DNA of 25,478 nt. Source: JAFEBO01 sp044375915. Its GTDB lineage: Bacteria; Planctomycetota; Phycisphaerae; Phycisphaerales; UBA1924. The notes beneath the pieces were generated by a model. That model did no database searches, was not told the origin of the DNA, and saw only the letters and a program-made list of their open reading frames with translations. The stretch is from assembly GCA_044375915.1 (NCBI GenBank), contig JBILLU010000026.1, forward strand, positions 1 through 25,478, in the 5' to 3' direction. Shown piece by piece: positions 1 to 6,824 of the stretch (positions are counted from its first letter, which is position 1; each line of letters begins with the position of its first letter). Position numbers and translations under genes: made by a program.

Positions 1-869
1 GCAATGTCACGATCACCAAGGCTTCCTACAAGGGCGACAAGGACAAGACCGCCAAGCTTGACATCGTCGACACCGCCGTCGGCGTGGGCAACTTCAAGAC
101 CCTGGCCGCCGCGCTGCAGGCCGCGGGTCTCATCGAGACGCTGAAGGGCAAGGGCCCGTTCACGGTCTTCGCCCCGACCGATGCCGCGTTCGAGAAGCTC
201 GGCACGGCGACCATCACCGACCTGCTCAAGCCTGAGAACAAGGCCAAGCTCGCGGCCATCCTCACCTACCACGTCGTTCCGGGCCGCGTGCTCGCCAAGG
301 ACGTGAGCACCATGGGCGTCGCGACCGTCAACGGCCAGCGCGTCGATCTCGTCGTCAAGGATGGCAAGGTCACCATCGACAACGCCAACGTCACCGCCAC
401 CGACGTGCTCGCCAGCAACGGCGTGATCCACGTGATCGACACGGTGATCCTCCCCAACGACCAGACCATCGTCGGCACCGCCGTTGCCAACGGGAAGTTC
501 ACCACGCTCGCGAAGCTGCTGCAGGCCGCCGATCTCGTCGACACGCTGAACGGCACCGGCCCCTTCACCGTCTTCGCCCCGACCGATGAGGCGTTCGCCA
601 AGCTCGACAAGGCCACGGTCGAGAGCCTGCTCAAGCCGGAGAACAAGAGCAAGCTGCAGGAAGTTCTGAAGTACCACGCTGTCAGCGGCCGCGTGTTCAG
701 CGACGCCGCCCTCAAGGCCGGCCACGCCAAGACCCTGCAGGGCGAGAGCGTGAAGATCAAGGTCGAGCAGGGCAGCGCCAAGGTTGACAACGCCAAGCTG
801 ATCGCCACCGACATCGACACGACCAACGGCGTGATTCACGTCGTCGACACCGTGCTCATGCCGAACTGA
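1..869 (+). CDS. Fasciclin (FAS1) repeat protein, 5' truncated by window edge
   Basis: The reading frame is already open at the left edge (first full codon at base 3), so the true start lies outside; the GTG at 84 is inside the first domain and is not the start. The visible part holds two FAS1 domains in tandem. Each shows the family signature: a GPFTVFAPTDxAF block, a YHxVxGRV block and a final NGVIHVxDTVxxPN strand. The second domain ends at the C-terminus with MPN. FAS1 domains are secreted or surface adhesion modules, so a signal peptide is expected upstream but cannot be seen. The two domains are similar enough to suggest internal duplication. Ahead of the first domain is a short Lys/Asp-rich stretch that may be the end of a preceding strand or a third domain. 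The gene is followed by two stem-loops, the second a convincing intrinsic terminator. Confidence 0.92.
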   Translation, partial: NVTITKASYKGDKDKTAKLDIVDTAVGVGNFKTLAAALQAAGLIETLKGKGPFTVFAPTDAAFEKLGTATITDLLKPENKAKLAAILTYHVVPGRVLAKDVSTMGVATVNGQRVDLVVKDGKVTIDNANVTATDVLASNGVIHVIDTVILPNDQTIVGTAVANGKFTTLAKLLQAADLVDTLNGTGPFTVFAPTDEAFAKLDKATVESLLKPENKSKLQEVLKYHAVSGRVFSDAALKAGHAKTLQGESVKIKVEQGSAKVDNAKLIATDIDTTNGVIHVVDTVLMPN

Positions 870-886
870 TCGTCCCTCCTCACCCC

Positions 887-933
887 GCATCTCTCGCGGC
901 AAATCCCTTTCCCGCGACCAACGCGAGAGATGC
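887..933 (+). repeat. 12-bp perfect inverted repeat downstream of FAS1 gene
   Basis: GCATCTCTCGCG at 887-898 is matched exactly by its reverse complement at 922-933, with a 23-nt loop. It lies 18 nt after the FAS1 stop codon and just before the intrinsic terminator at 939-974. There is no T-tract after it, so it is more likely an mRNA 3'-end stabilising hairpin or a protein-binding palindrome than a terminator by itself. Confidence 0.6.
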
Positions 934-938
934 AACTG

Positions 939-974
939 CCACGCCGCTCCTTCCGGGGCGGCGTGGTTTTCTTT
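939..974 (+). terminator. Intrinsic terminator of the FAS1 gene
   Basis: A 12-bp GC-rich stem (CCACGCCGCTCC / GGGGCGGCGTGG, one G-T wobble) with a TTCC tetraloop is followed directly by TTTTCTTT. This is a textbook rho-independent terminator for the plus-strand FAS1 gene. It also separates that gene from the convergent M1 peptidase gene. Confidence 0.85.
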
Positions 975-1055
975 GGGACACCAGCGTTTCTGGCCAGGGC
1001 GATGACCGTTGCGCGAGGCCTCGATGCGTCCTCGCGTGGCAAGGACCACAGCCGC

Positions 1056-3443
1056 TCAGGGGCACATCAACGCGTTGTAGGCTTCGGCGAAAAGCACGAA
1101 GTCTGCGTCGTCGGTCTGGCCATCACCATTGAAGTCGGCCGCCATGGTCACGAGCTCGCTGTACGCGCCGGCGAAGAGCACGAAGTCGGCATCATCAACC
1201 ATCGCGTCGGCATTCAGGTCGGCGGGACAGCTGCCGGGCAGCACCGTGATCTTGAGCAACGACGCAGGCAACCCCGACATTCCTGCGACTCCGTCGCCGC
1301 TGGGGAAACTGGACGCAAGAACCGGATCGACAACGTCGCCGTCGAGCAACTGACTCGACAGCGCTGAAGCTGGCGGCGTGACCAATGTCACGGTGTACTC
1401 GCTCGGGCTGAGCTTGCTCTCGAAGGACAGAGTCGCGATCTGGGTCGGGGCGTTGTACGAGAACGCGAATGGAACGGGATCGCCGTTGCTGCGTGTGACC
1501 GCGAAGTTCGCACCCGAGACGCTCATCGCCTCGCTGAACGTGAACTGAATCGAGCTGGGCGATGAGGCGAGCACGGAGACATCGCCGGCGAGGGGATTCG
1601 TTTCGAGAACCACGGGCGGCCCGACCAACGGCGACTCGCCGTTGATGCCGTAGTTCAGGACCCATCCGTCGGGATCCACGAGGAAATCGCTCGCGGTCGC
1701 GGCGCCGGAGTTCCGCACGAAGAAACTCGTTCTCGCCTTGGGCACCACGGTGTGTTCGACGTTTCCCGACGGCGTGAGCAGCCGAACCTTCAACGGCGTT
1801 GTGAACGTGGGCCACGCGAGATCCTGGGTCTGTCGGATGTGCATCCGGGTCCAGTTCTTGCCGTTGAGCGTAAAGCTCTGAAGCCCCTTGGCGTAGGTCG
1901 GGGCGCCGGGGCCGTAGACCCATTCCGCGAAGAACGGCTGCAGGTTCAGGCCGGAGACCTGCTCGGCGACGGCGCGGAACTGTTCGGTCGTGCTGGTCGC
2001 GCCAGCGTACTGGGCCCGCCACTGGCGCAGGATGTTGTAGAACACCGTGTCACCGACCATGCCGCGGAGCATGTGGAAGACCCAGGCGCCCTTGCGGTAG
2101 CGCAGGTCGTAGTTGAAGAGCTCGGGGTCGTTGGTGGTGTCGAAGGCGTAGACGGTTCCGAAGACCGCCGTGGGGCGCGGCCGCAGTTGGCCCTGCATGT
2201 AGCCGCGGAGCGTGGCAAGGCCGGATGATCCGGGTCGCAGTTCGTAATAGATGGCCTCGCAGTACGAAGCAAGGCCCTCGTTGAGCCAGAGGTCGTTCCA
2301 GGTTCGACAGGTGAGTTCATCGCCCCACCACATGTGTGCCAGTTCGTGCGCGGTCACGACATCCCAGAACGTGCCCTGGCCCGACATGGTCTGGTGTTCC
2401 ATGCCGCCGGCGAACGGGAACTGGTAGATGCCGTAGCCCTCGTTGGGGAACGGGTACTCGCCGAAGAGTGGCCGGAAGATATCGAGCATCGTCGAGATCT
2501 TCTCCCACTCGGCGCGACGAGCGGGAGTGTCCCACGAGGTGTAGATGTAGTAACGCAGCGGGAACGACACCGTACCGCCGTCGATTCCCGGCGCGGTGTA
2601 TGTCTGGTTCCAGTTGGTGTACTGGGCGATGCTGAAGCACGCGAGGTAGGTCGACATGGGATACGCGCTGACCCAACGCGTCACGGATTTTCCGTTGCCA
2701 AGCGGCGTCACCGACTGCCGTGTTCCGTTTGACACGCCCGTGAGCTCGTCGGCGTGGGTGATCTCGATCTCCCACGTCGCCTTGTCGCTGTTGTCACCGG
2801 GCGCGCCGAAGTCGCCATCCTTGCAGGGCCACCACGTCGCCGCGAAGTACGGCTGGCTCAGCGAACTGATGACTGGCAGCCCGCCCTGGGTATCCCAGAA
2901 GACCGATCCGAAGCCCAGCGAGCTGTGGGCCGAGCCCGAGTACGGGATCGTGACCGTGAACGTCTCGCCGTTGTTGTACACGCGGTCGAGCGTGACCAGC
3001 TTGCCCCAGGTGCCGACACTCGCGGGTGCTGGAACCGCGTTACCGCTCACGAGCACCGACCCGACCGTAAAGGTGTTGTTGAGCACGAATGTAAAGGTGC
3101 TCAAGCCGTCGACGAGACTCTTGACCGTGATGGTGCTGGTGCCGGTGATGGATTGCGTCGTCGCAAACGCCTCGAGCTGCACCTTGTTGTGCAGCACGTC
3201 GGTGTCGCTCAGGGCAGACCGATCGCCGAAGGCAATCAGCGGCGGGAACGCCGCCGCGGGCGGGAGGCCCATCGCATGGCGCATCCTCGCCAGTTGTGAC
3301 TTCCCGCAGCCTTCGTGACATTCATCACCGGCATGGGGGTCGTGCACCTCGCCGCGCTGATCCTGTGCCTGCGACGCCGCCGCAACGGAACTTGCCAGTC
3401 CCGCGGCCGCGATCAATCGGGTAATACCGAACCACCCTGCCAC
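1056..3443 (-). CDS. Secreted M1-family metallopeptidase with C-terminal dockerin-like repeats
   Basis: A 795-residue protein starting at GTG 3443, chosen because GGAGAGG lies just upstream and the next residues form a signal peptide (hydrophobic segment about 8-22, AASQA before the likely cleavage). The N-terminal half is the M1 beta-domain. GGMEH at 346-350 is the substrate-binding GAMEN-like motif; HELAH at 366-370 with the downstream glutamate of NEG (E389) is the zinc-binding HExxH-x18-E site. Residues about 608-700 read as an Ig-like domain (NPLAGDVSV...FSEAM), similar to Big_5/SbsA-type modules. The C-terminus (about 746-795) has two dockerin-like calcium loops, DLNADAMVDDADF and DFNGDGQTDDADF, followed by an FxxAY helix, as is common in planctomycete extracellular proteins. 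Likely an extracellular aminopeptidase used in peptide scavenging; the role of the repeats (attachment or export) is inferred. Confidence 0.92.
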   Translation of the reverse strand: MAGWFGITRLIAAAGLASSVAAASQAQDQRGEVHDPHAGDECHEGCGKSQLARMRHAMGLPPAAAFPPLIAFGDRSALSDTDVLHNKVQLEAFATTQSITGTSTITVKSLVDGLSTFTFVLNNTFTVGSVLVSGNAVPAPASVGTWGKLVTLDRVYNNGETFTVTIPYSGSAHSSLGFGSVFWDTQGGLPVISSLSQPYFAATWWPCKDGDFGAPGDNSDKATWEIEITHADELTGVSNGTRQSVTPLGNGKSVTRWVSAYPMSTYLACFSIAQYTNWNQTYTAPGIDGGTVSFPLRYYIYTSWDTPARRAEWEKISTMLDIFRPLFGEYPFPNEGYGIYQFPFAGGMEHQTMSGQGTFWDVVTAHELAHMWWGDELTCRTWNDLWLNEGLASYCEAIYYELRPGSSGLATLRGYMQGQLRPRPTAVFGTVYAFDTTNDPELFNYDLRYRKGAWVFHMLRGMVGDTVFYNILRQWRAQYAGATSTTEQFRAVAEQVSGLNLQPFFAEWVYGPGAPTYAKGLQSFTLNGKNWTRMHIRQTQDLAWPTFTTPLKVRLLTPSGNVEHTVVPKARTSFFVRNSGAATASDFLVDPDGWVLNYGINGESPLVGPPVVLETNPLAGDVSVLASSPSSIQFTFSEAMSVSGANFAVTRSNGDPVPFAFSYNAPTQIATLSFESKLSPSEYTVTLVTPPASALSSQLLDGDVVDPVLASSFPSGDGVAGMSGLPASLLKITVLPGSCPADLNADAMVDDADFVLFAGAYSELVTMAADFNGDGQTDDADFVLFAEAYNALMCP

Positions 3444-3695
3444 GCGTACCTCTCCGCTCCGGTTACGAACCGACCGACAATCTGTATGAAGTCGGCATTC
3501 GCGTCCACGAAACCTTCGCCCGACGCCTCAGATGTGGTGCATAAACGCTCCGATTGCACACCCATTCCGCGCCACGACCGGAAATACACGCGAAAGCGGT
3601 CGTCGGATCGCCAATTTGGCGATGCCAAGCACCCAAACACCTTCCGCACAGTAAAGACGCGTCCCCATGGCACGCCGCTCCCGACGGCCCGTTGC

Positions 3696-3701
3696 TATTC
3701 T
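3696..3701 (+). promoter_or_regulatory. Possible -10 box for tRNA-Gly
   Basis: TATTCT ends 11 nt before the first base of the tRNA, a suitable place for a -10 element. No convincing -35 box is seen 16-18 nt further upstream, so this is a weak call. The rest of 3444-3712, between the M1 start and the tRNA, shows no gene. Confidence 0.25.
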
Positions 3702-3712
3702 TGACCCAGCCT

Positions 3713-3784
3713 GCGGGTGTAGCTCAGTGGTAGAGCGTCAGCCTTCCAAGCTGAATGTCGAGGGTTCAAATCCCTTCGCCCGCT
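3713..3784 (+). tRNA. tRNA-Gly (anticodon UCC)
   Basis: A 72-nt cloverleaf can be folded by eye. The acceptor stem is GCGGGTG/CGCCCGC (one T-G pair), the D arm GCTC/GAGC with loop AGTGGTA, the anticodon stem TCAGC/GCTGA with loop CTTCCAA giving anticodon TCC, and the T arm GAGGG/CCCTT with loop TTCAAAT. The discriminator base is T and CCA is not encoded. It reads GGA and, by wobble, GGG codons. The histidine kinase gene starts only about 90 nt downstream. Confidence 0.97.
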
Positions 3785-3797
3785 TTTCGGTTGGGTC

Positions 3798-3824
3798 GCC
3801 GGCCCTTGGACGTGGCTGGCCGGC
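3798..3824 (+). repeat. 7-bp GC inverted repeat after tRNA-Gly
   Basis: GCCGGCC at 3798-3804 and GGCCGGC at 3818-3824 form a perfect stem with a 13-nt loop, starting 14 nt after the tRNA. There is no T-run after it (TTTT is before it, directly after the tRNA). It could help 3' processing or termination of the tRNA transcript, but this is only a guess. Confidence 0.35.
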
Positions 3825-3874
3825 AACTGTCGCCAAAACGCCACGATCGCTCAACCGGATTGATCCGCGGCTCG

Positions 3875-4765
3875 ATGTTGCGTTTCATGAACGCGCCCGA
3901 CCCGATTCCGCCATTCCACCGCCATCCCGAAGCGAACGAAGGCCAGCAGCCGCTGCCGCGGAGCATCACCCGGGTCGACAGCGGACCGGTGCAGATCGAC
4001 CGTGTGGCGGCACTGGTACACGAGCTCGACAATCTGCTCGACGGCTCGCTGCGCTGCGTAAGCCTTGCGGTTCGCACACTCAACGCCCAACCCGGACAGG
4101 TCGGTCTCGACGAGATTGACTCGGTGCGGCACCAACTTGAGACCGCCGCGAAGGCGCTCGAACGCATGGCGGGCCTCGTGCACGCAGCGATGCGCGGTCG
4201 CAGCTACACGATCGGGTCTCTGACTACCGACAACGCCCCTGCCGTCACGCTCCGCGATGCGATCGAGCATGCCGCCGACGTGATGCGACTGTCTGCGCAG
4301 CAGCACCACACCGTCGTCCATGTTGACGTCGACAACGCCATTGCCGACTGCCCCGCCGGACCGATCTACTCGGCGCTGCTCAACGGCATCAAGAACGCGG
4401 TCGAGTCCGTCGCCGCCGCTGGCGGACGCGGCACGGTCCACGTGACGTGTCGCGTCGAAGCCACCGCGACCAGCAAGTCCCGCGTTGCTGGCTCCACACA
4501 ACGCTGGGTCCGCATCAACGTCGTTGACGACGGCGCTGGCCTCGCCCGCGGCGTGCCCGCGACGAGACTCTTCGACGCCGGCTTCACGACCAAGCCCGAC
4601 GGCCACGGCATCGGCCTGGCGCTCACTCGCAGCATCCTCGAACGCATGGGCGGCCACGCCGACCTGGGGGCACGCGACGACACCAGTTCGCGCCGCCCCG
4701 GCGCCGTGCTCACCTTGCGGTTCCCGATCGTCGAAACGCCGAGTGATGAACGAAAGGTGGGCTGA
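3875..4765 (+). CDS. Soluble sensor histidine kinase (HATPase_c)
   Basis: A 296-residue protein without any transmembrane segment. The frame is open back into the tRNA, so I chose the first ATG outside it (3875); ATG 3887, four codons later, is equally possible and neither has a good Shine-Dalgarno site. H49 in VHELDNLLDGS is the likely phosphoacceptor of a HisKA-like dimerisation domain. The ATPase domain follows in normal order: N box LLNGIKNAVESV, G1 box VDDGAGL, F box LFDAGFTTK and G2 box GHGIGLAL. No PAS, GAF or other input domain is visible, as in NtrB-type kinases that are controlled by a partner protein. The NtrC-type regulator starts 3 bp after the stop codon, so the two form a cognate pair and very likely one transcript. 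Confidence 0.88.
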   Translation: MLRFMNAPDPIPPFHRHPEANEGQQPLPRSITRVDSGPVQIDRVAALVHELDNLLDGSLRCVSLAVRTLNAQPGQVGLDEIDSVRHQLETAAKALERMAGLVHAAMRGRSYTIGSLTTDNAPAVTLRDAIEHAADVMRLSAQQHHTVVHVDVDNAIADCPAGPIYSALLNGIKNAVESVAAAGGRGTVHVTCRVEATATSKSRVAGSTQRWVRINVVDDGAGLARGVPATRLFDAGFTTKPDGHGIGLALTRSILERMGGHADLGARDDTSSRRPGAVLTLRFPIVETPSDERKVG

Positions 4766-4768
4766 GCC

Positions 4769-6274
4769 GTGGCAAGTTCCAACCCGCCCCCCAACCCGCA
4801 CCCGACCGCGCCCTCCACCGCCGCACCAACCGGGGCCAACCCCAGCGGGCGCGGCGCGGTTCCACGCGTGCTGATCGTCGACGACGACACGATCGTCGCC
4901 GAGTCGCTTGCCGAGTTCCTGAACCGAGAGGGGTACGCGGCCGCGACGTGCCTGAGCGCACCCGAAGCGCTCGCCACGCTCGAGAAAGCTGAAGAATCCG
5001 AGGCCGGGCCGTTCGCACTCGCGTTGCTCGACGTGACGCTGCAGGGCATGTCGGGCATCGAGCTGCTCCGCGAGATCGGCAAACGCCGGCTCGGGATTGC
5101 GTGCGTCATGCTCACTGGATACGGCACGATCGAGTCCGCGGTTGAGGCGCTGCGTCTGGGCGCGTGCGACTACCTGATCAAGCCGGTTGTCGACAAGGAG
5201 CTGCGTCTCAGCCTCGAACGCGCCATCCGCCAGAGAGCACTGCTTCATGAGAACAAGACGCTCCGCAAGCAGCTCGACGGTCGCCGCGGGCTGGAGACCA
5301 TCGTCGGTTCTGATCACCGCATGCGGAAGATCTACGAGCTGATCGAGGCCGTCGCGCCCAGCCGGACCACCGTGCTCATGACCGGCGAATCGGGAACCGG
5401 AAAGAGCCTCATCGCCCACGCGATCCACAAGGCAAGTCCACGCGCCGCACGACCGTTCATCGAGCTCTCCTGCGGCAGCATTCCAGAAACACTGCTCGAG
5501 TCCGAGCTCTTCGGACATGTCAAGGGAGCCTTTACCGGCGCCCATGCGGACAAGGTCGGTCGTTTCCAAGCTGCCGACGGCGGGACCATATTTCTCGACG
5601 AGATCAACAGCGCCAGCCCCGCGATGCAGCTCAAGCTGCTCCGCGTGCTGCAGGAACGCAAGTTCGAACCGGTCGGTTCGACGCAGACGGTCGAGGTGGA
5701 TGCTCGCGTCATCCTCGCCAGCAACCAACCGCTCGAGACCCTTGTCGCCGACGGGCGGTTTCGACAGGATCTGTACTACCGCATCAATGTCGTGAAGATC
5801 GAGCTCCCGCCGCTGCGCGATCGCGTGAGTGACATTCCGTCGCTCGCGGCTCACTTTCTTCAGATGCACGCCGCGGAGCTGGGGAAACAGGTCGTGGGCT
5901 TCTCGCCCGAGGCGACCACCGCGTTGCAGCGATACGCGTTCCCGGGCAATGTACGAGAGCTTGCGAACATCGTGGAACGCGCCGCCGTGCTGTCGCGCCG
6001 GCCGACCATTGAGCTCGATGACCTGCCGCCACAGATCAACGGCGTCGAGGCCCCGAAACTCACGATCTCGTCAGCGGCCGACGACGACGCCTGGACGCCG
6101 ATGTCGCTTGAGGAGGCGATGAAGGAACCCGAGCGCCGGATCATCCAGAAAGCGCTCAAGGCGAACAACTTCAATCGCCAGAAGACCGCCGAACAACTCG
6201 GGATCAACCGCACCACGCTCTACAAACGCATGAAACTGCTGGGTATGCAGCCCGAGGACGAACGCGCGGCGTAA
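4769..6274 (+). CDS. Sigma-54-dependent response regulator, NtrC family
   Basis: A 501-residue protein starting at GTG 4769, with a proline-rich N-terminal tail of about 30 residues before the receiver. Receiver: acidic pocket VDDD at 37-40, phosphoacceptor D88 in LLDVT, conserved T115 and K138. AAA+ domain: Walker A GESGTGKS at 206-213, GAFTGA loop at 253-258 (the sigma-54 contact) and Walker B GTIFLDEIN at about 272-280. A Fis-type helix-turn-helix ends the protein (RQKTAEQLGINRTTLYKRM). The full set of motifs means it should activate sigma-54 promoters after phosphorylation by the kinase encoded just upstream. I found no clear TGGCAC-N5-TTGC promoter in this window, so its targets are unknown. 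PrsK/PrsR-type pairs regulate exopolysaccharide/PEP-CTERM genes in other bacteria, but PrsK is a membrane kinase and this one is not, so the comparison is only suggestive. Confidence 0.95.
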   Translation: MASSNPPPNPHPTAPSTAAPTGANPSGRGAVPRVLIVDDDTIVAESLAEFLNREGYAAATCLSAPEALATLEKAEESEAGPFALALLDVTLQGMSGIELLREIGKRRLGIACVMLTGYGTIESAVEALRLGACDYLIKPVVDKELRLSLERAIRQRALLHENKTLRKQLDGRRGLETIVGSDHRMRKIYELIEAVAPSRTTVLMTGESGTGKSLIAHAIHKASPRAARPFIELSCGSIPETLLESELFGHVKGAFTGAHADKVGRFQAADGGTIFLDEINSASPAMQLKLLRVLQERKFEPVGSTQTVEVDARVILASNQPLETLVADGRFRQDLYYRINVVKIELPPLRDRVSDIPSLAAHFLQMHAAELGKQVVGFSPEATTALQRYAFPGNVRELANIVERAAVLSRRPTIELDDLPPQINGVEAPKLTISSAADDDAWTPMSLEEAMKEPERRIIQKALKANNFNRQKTAEQLGINRTTLYKRMKLLGMQPEDERAA

Positions 6275-6277
6275 GCG

Positions 6278-6724
6278 TCAATCGAATCCGCCCTTGCGGT
6301 TCTTCTTGATCTCCGACCGGAGCTTCTTGCCAGCGATCCGCCGCTCCTTCGAGCCGCGGCTGGGCTTGGTGGCCTTCCGCACCTTGGGCCGCTTCTGAGC
6401 GAGGATCAGGATCTCGCGCAGCTTCTCGAAGCAGGCGTCACGATTCCGGCCTTGTGAGCGATTGTCGTCGGCTTCGAGCAGGACATCGCCGGACGGCGTG
6501 ATGAGATGCGGCGCAATGTGCTGCAGCCGCTGAACCGCCTCCGGGTGCATCGGAAGGTCGGCCAAGGCGATCCGCAACTGGCAGCGGGTCGCTCGCTTGT
6601 TGACGTTCTGGCCGCCGGGGCCGGAACTGCTGGAGAACGTCACCTCAACCAGGCCGGGCGACACCCGCACGCCGGGGGCGAGTTCAAGACCGGACGGCGT
6701 GGGCGATTCGCGGGCATCTGGCAT
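6278..6724 (-). CDS. arfB: Alternative ribosome-rescue factor, ArfB/ICT1-type peptidyl-tRNA hydrolase
   Basis: A 148-residue protein from ATG 6724, close to the usual 140 for ArfB. The catalytic GGQ motif sits in SSSSGPGGQNVNK (GGQ at 37-39), and the C-terminus is a long basic tail (KKLRSEIKKNRKGG) like the one that enters the empty mRNA channel of stalled ribosomes. It lacks the codon-recognition domains of RF1/RF2, which separates it from true release factors. The frame is open further upstream to 6982, but that part lies antisense to the neighbouring gene and shows no family similarity, so I start at the ATG just before the conserved domain. It converges on the sigma-54 regulator with only 3 bp between the stop codons, and its start is divergent from the methyltransferase fusion. 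Confidence 0.93.
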   Translation of the reverse strand: MPDARESPTPSGLELAPGVRVSPGLVEVTFSSSSGPGGQNVNKRATRCQLRIALADLPMHPEAVQRLQHIAPHLITPSGDVLLEADDNRSQGRNRDACFEKLREILILAQKRPKVRKATKPSRGSKERRIAGKKLRSEIKKNRKGGFD

Positions 6725-6824
6725 GGTGTCGCTCGGGCGTTGCCTGCATGGTATCGGCTCGCGGCGGGGCCTCTTCCACAGCCGATTTCGCACCGCCGCA
6801 ACGTGCTCCGCCGATAGTGACGCC

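Noticed and set aside
3413..3673. An 86-codon minus-strand frame upstream of the M1 peptidase
   Set aside because: It overlaps the peptidase start in another frame and its sequence shows no domain or signal peptide; chance frame.
3851..5869. A 672-codon open frame on the minus strand opposite the two-component genes
   Set aside because: It lies antisense to two genes with complete family motifs; its peptide shows Arg/Gly/Asp-rich composition typical of reverse-frame shadows in GC-rich DNA.
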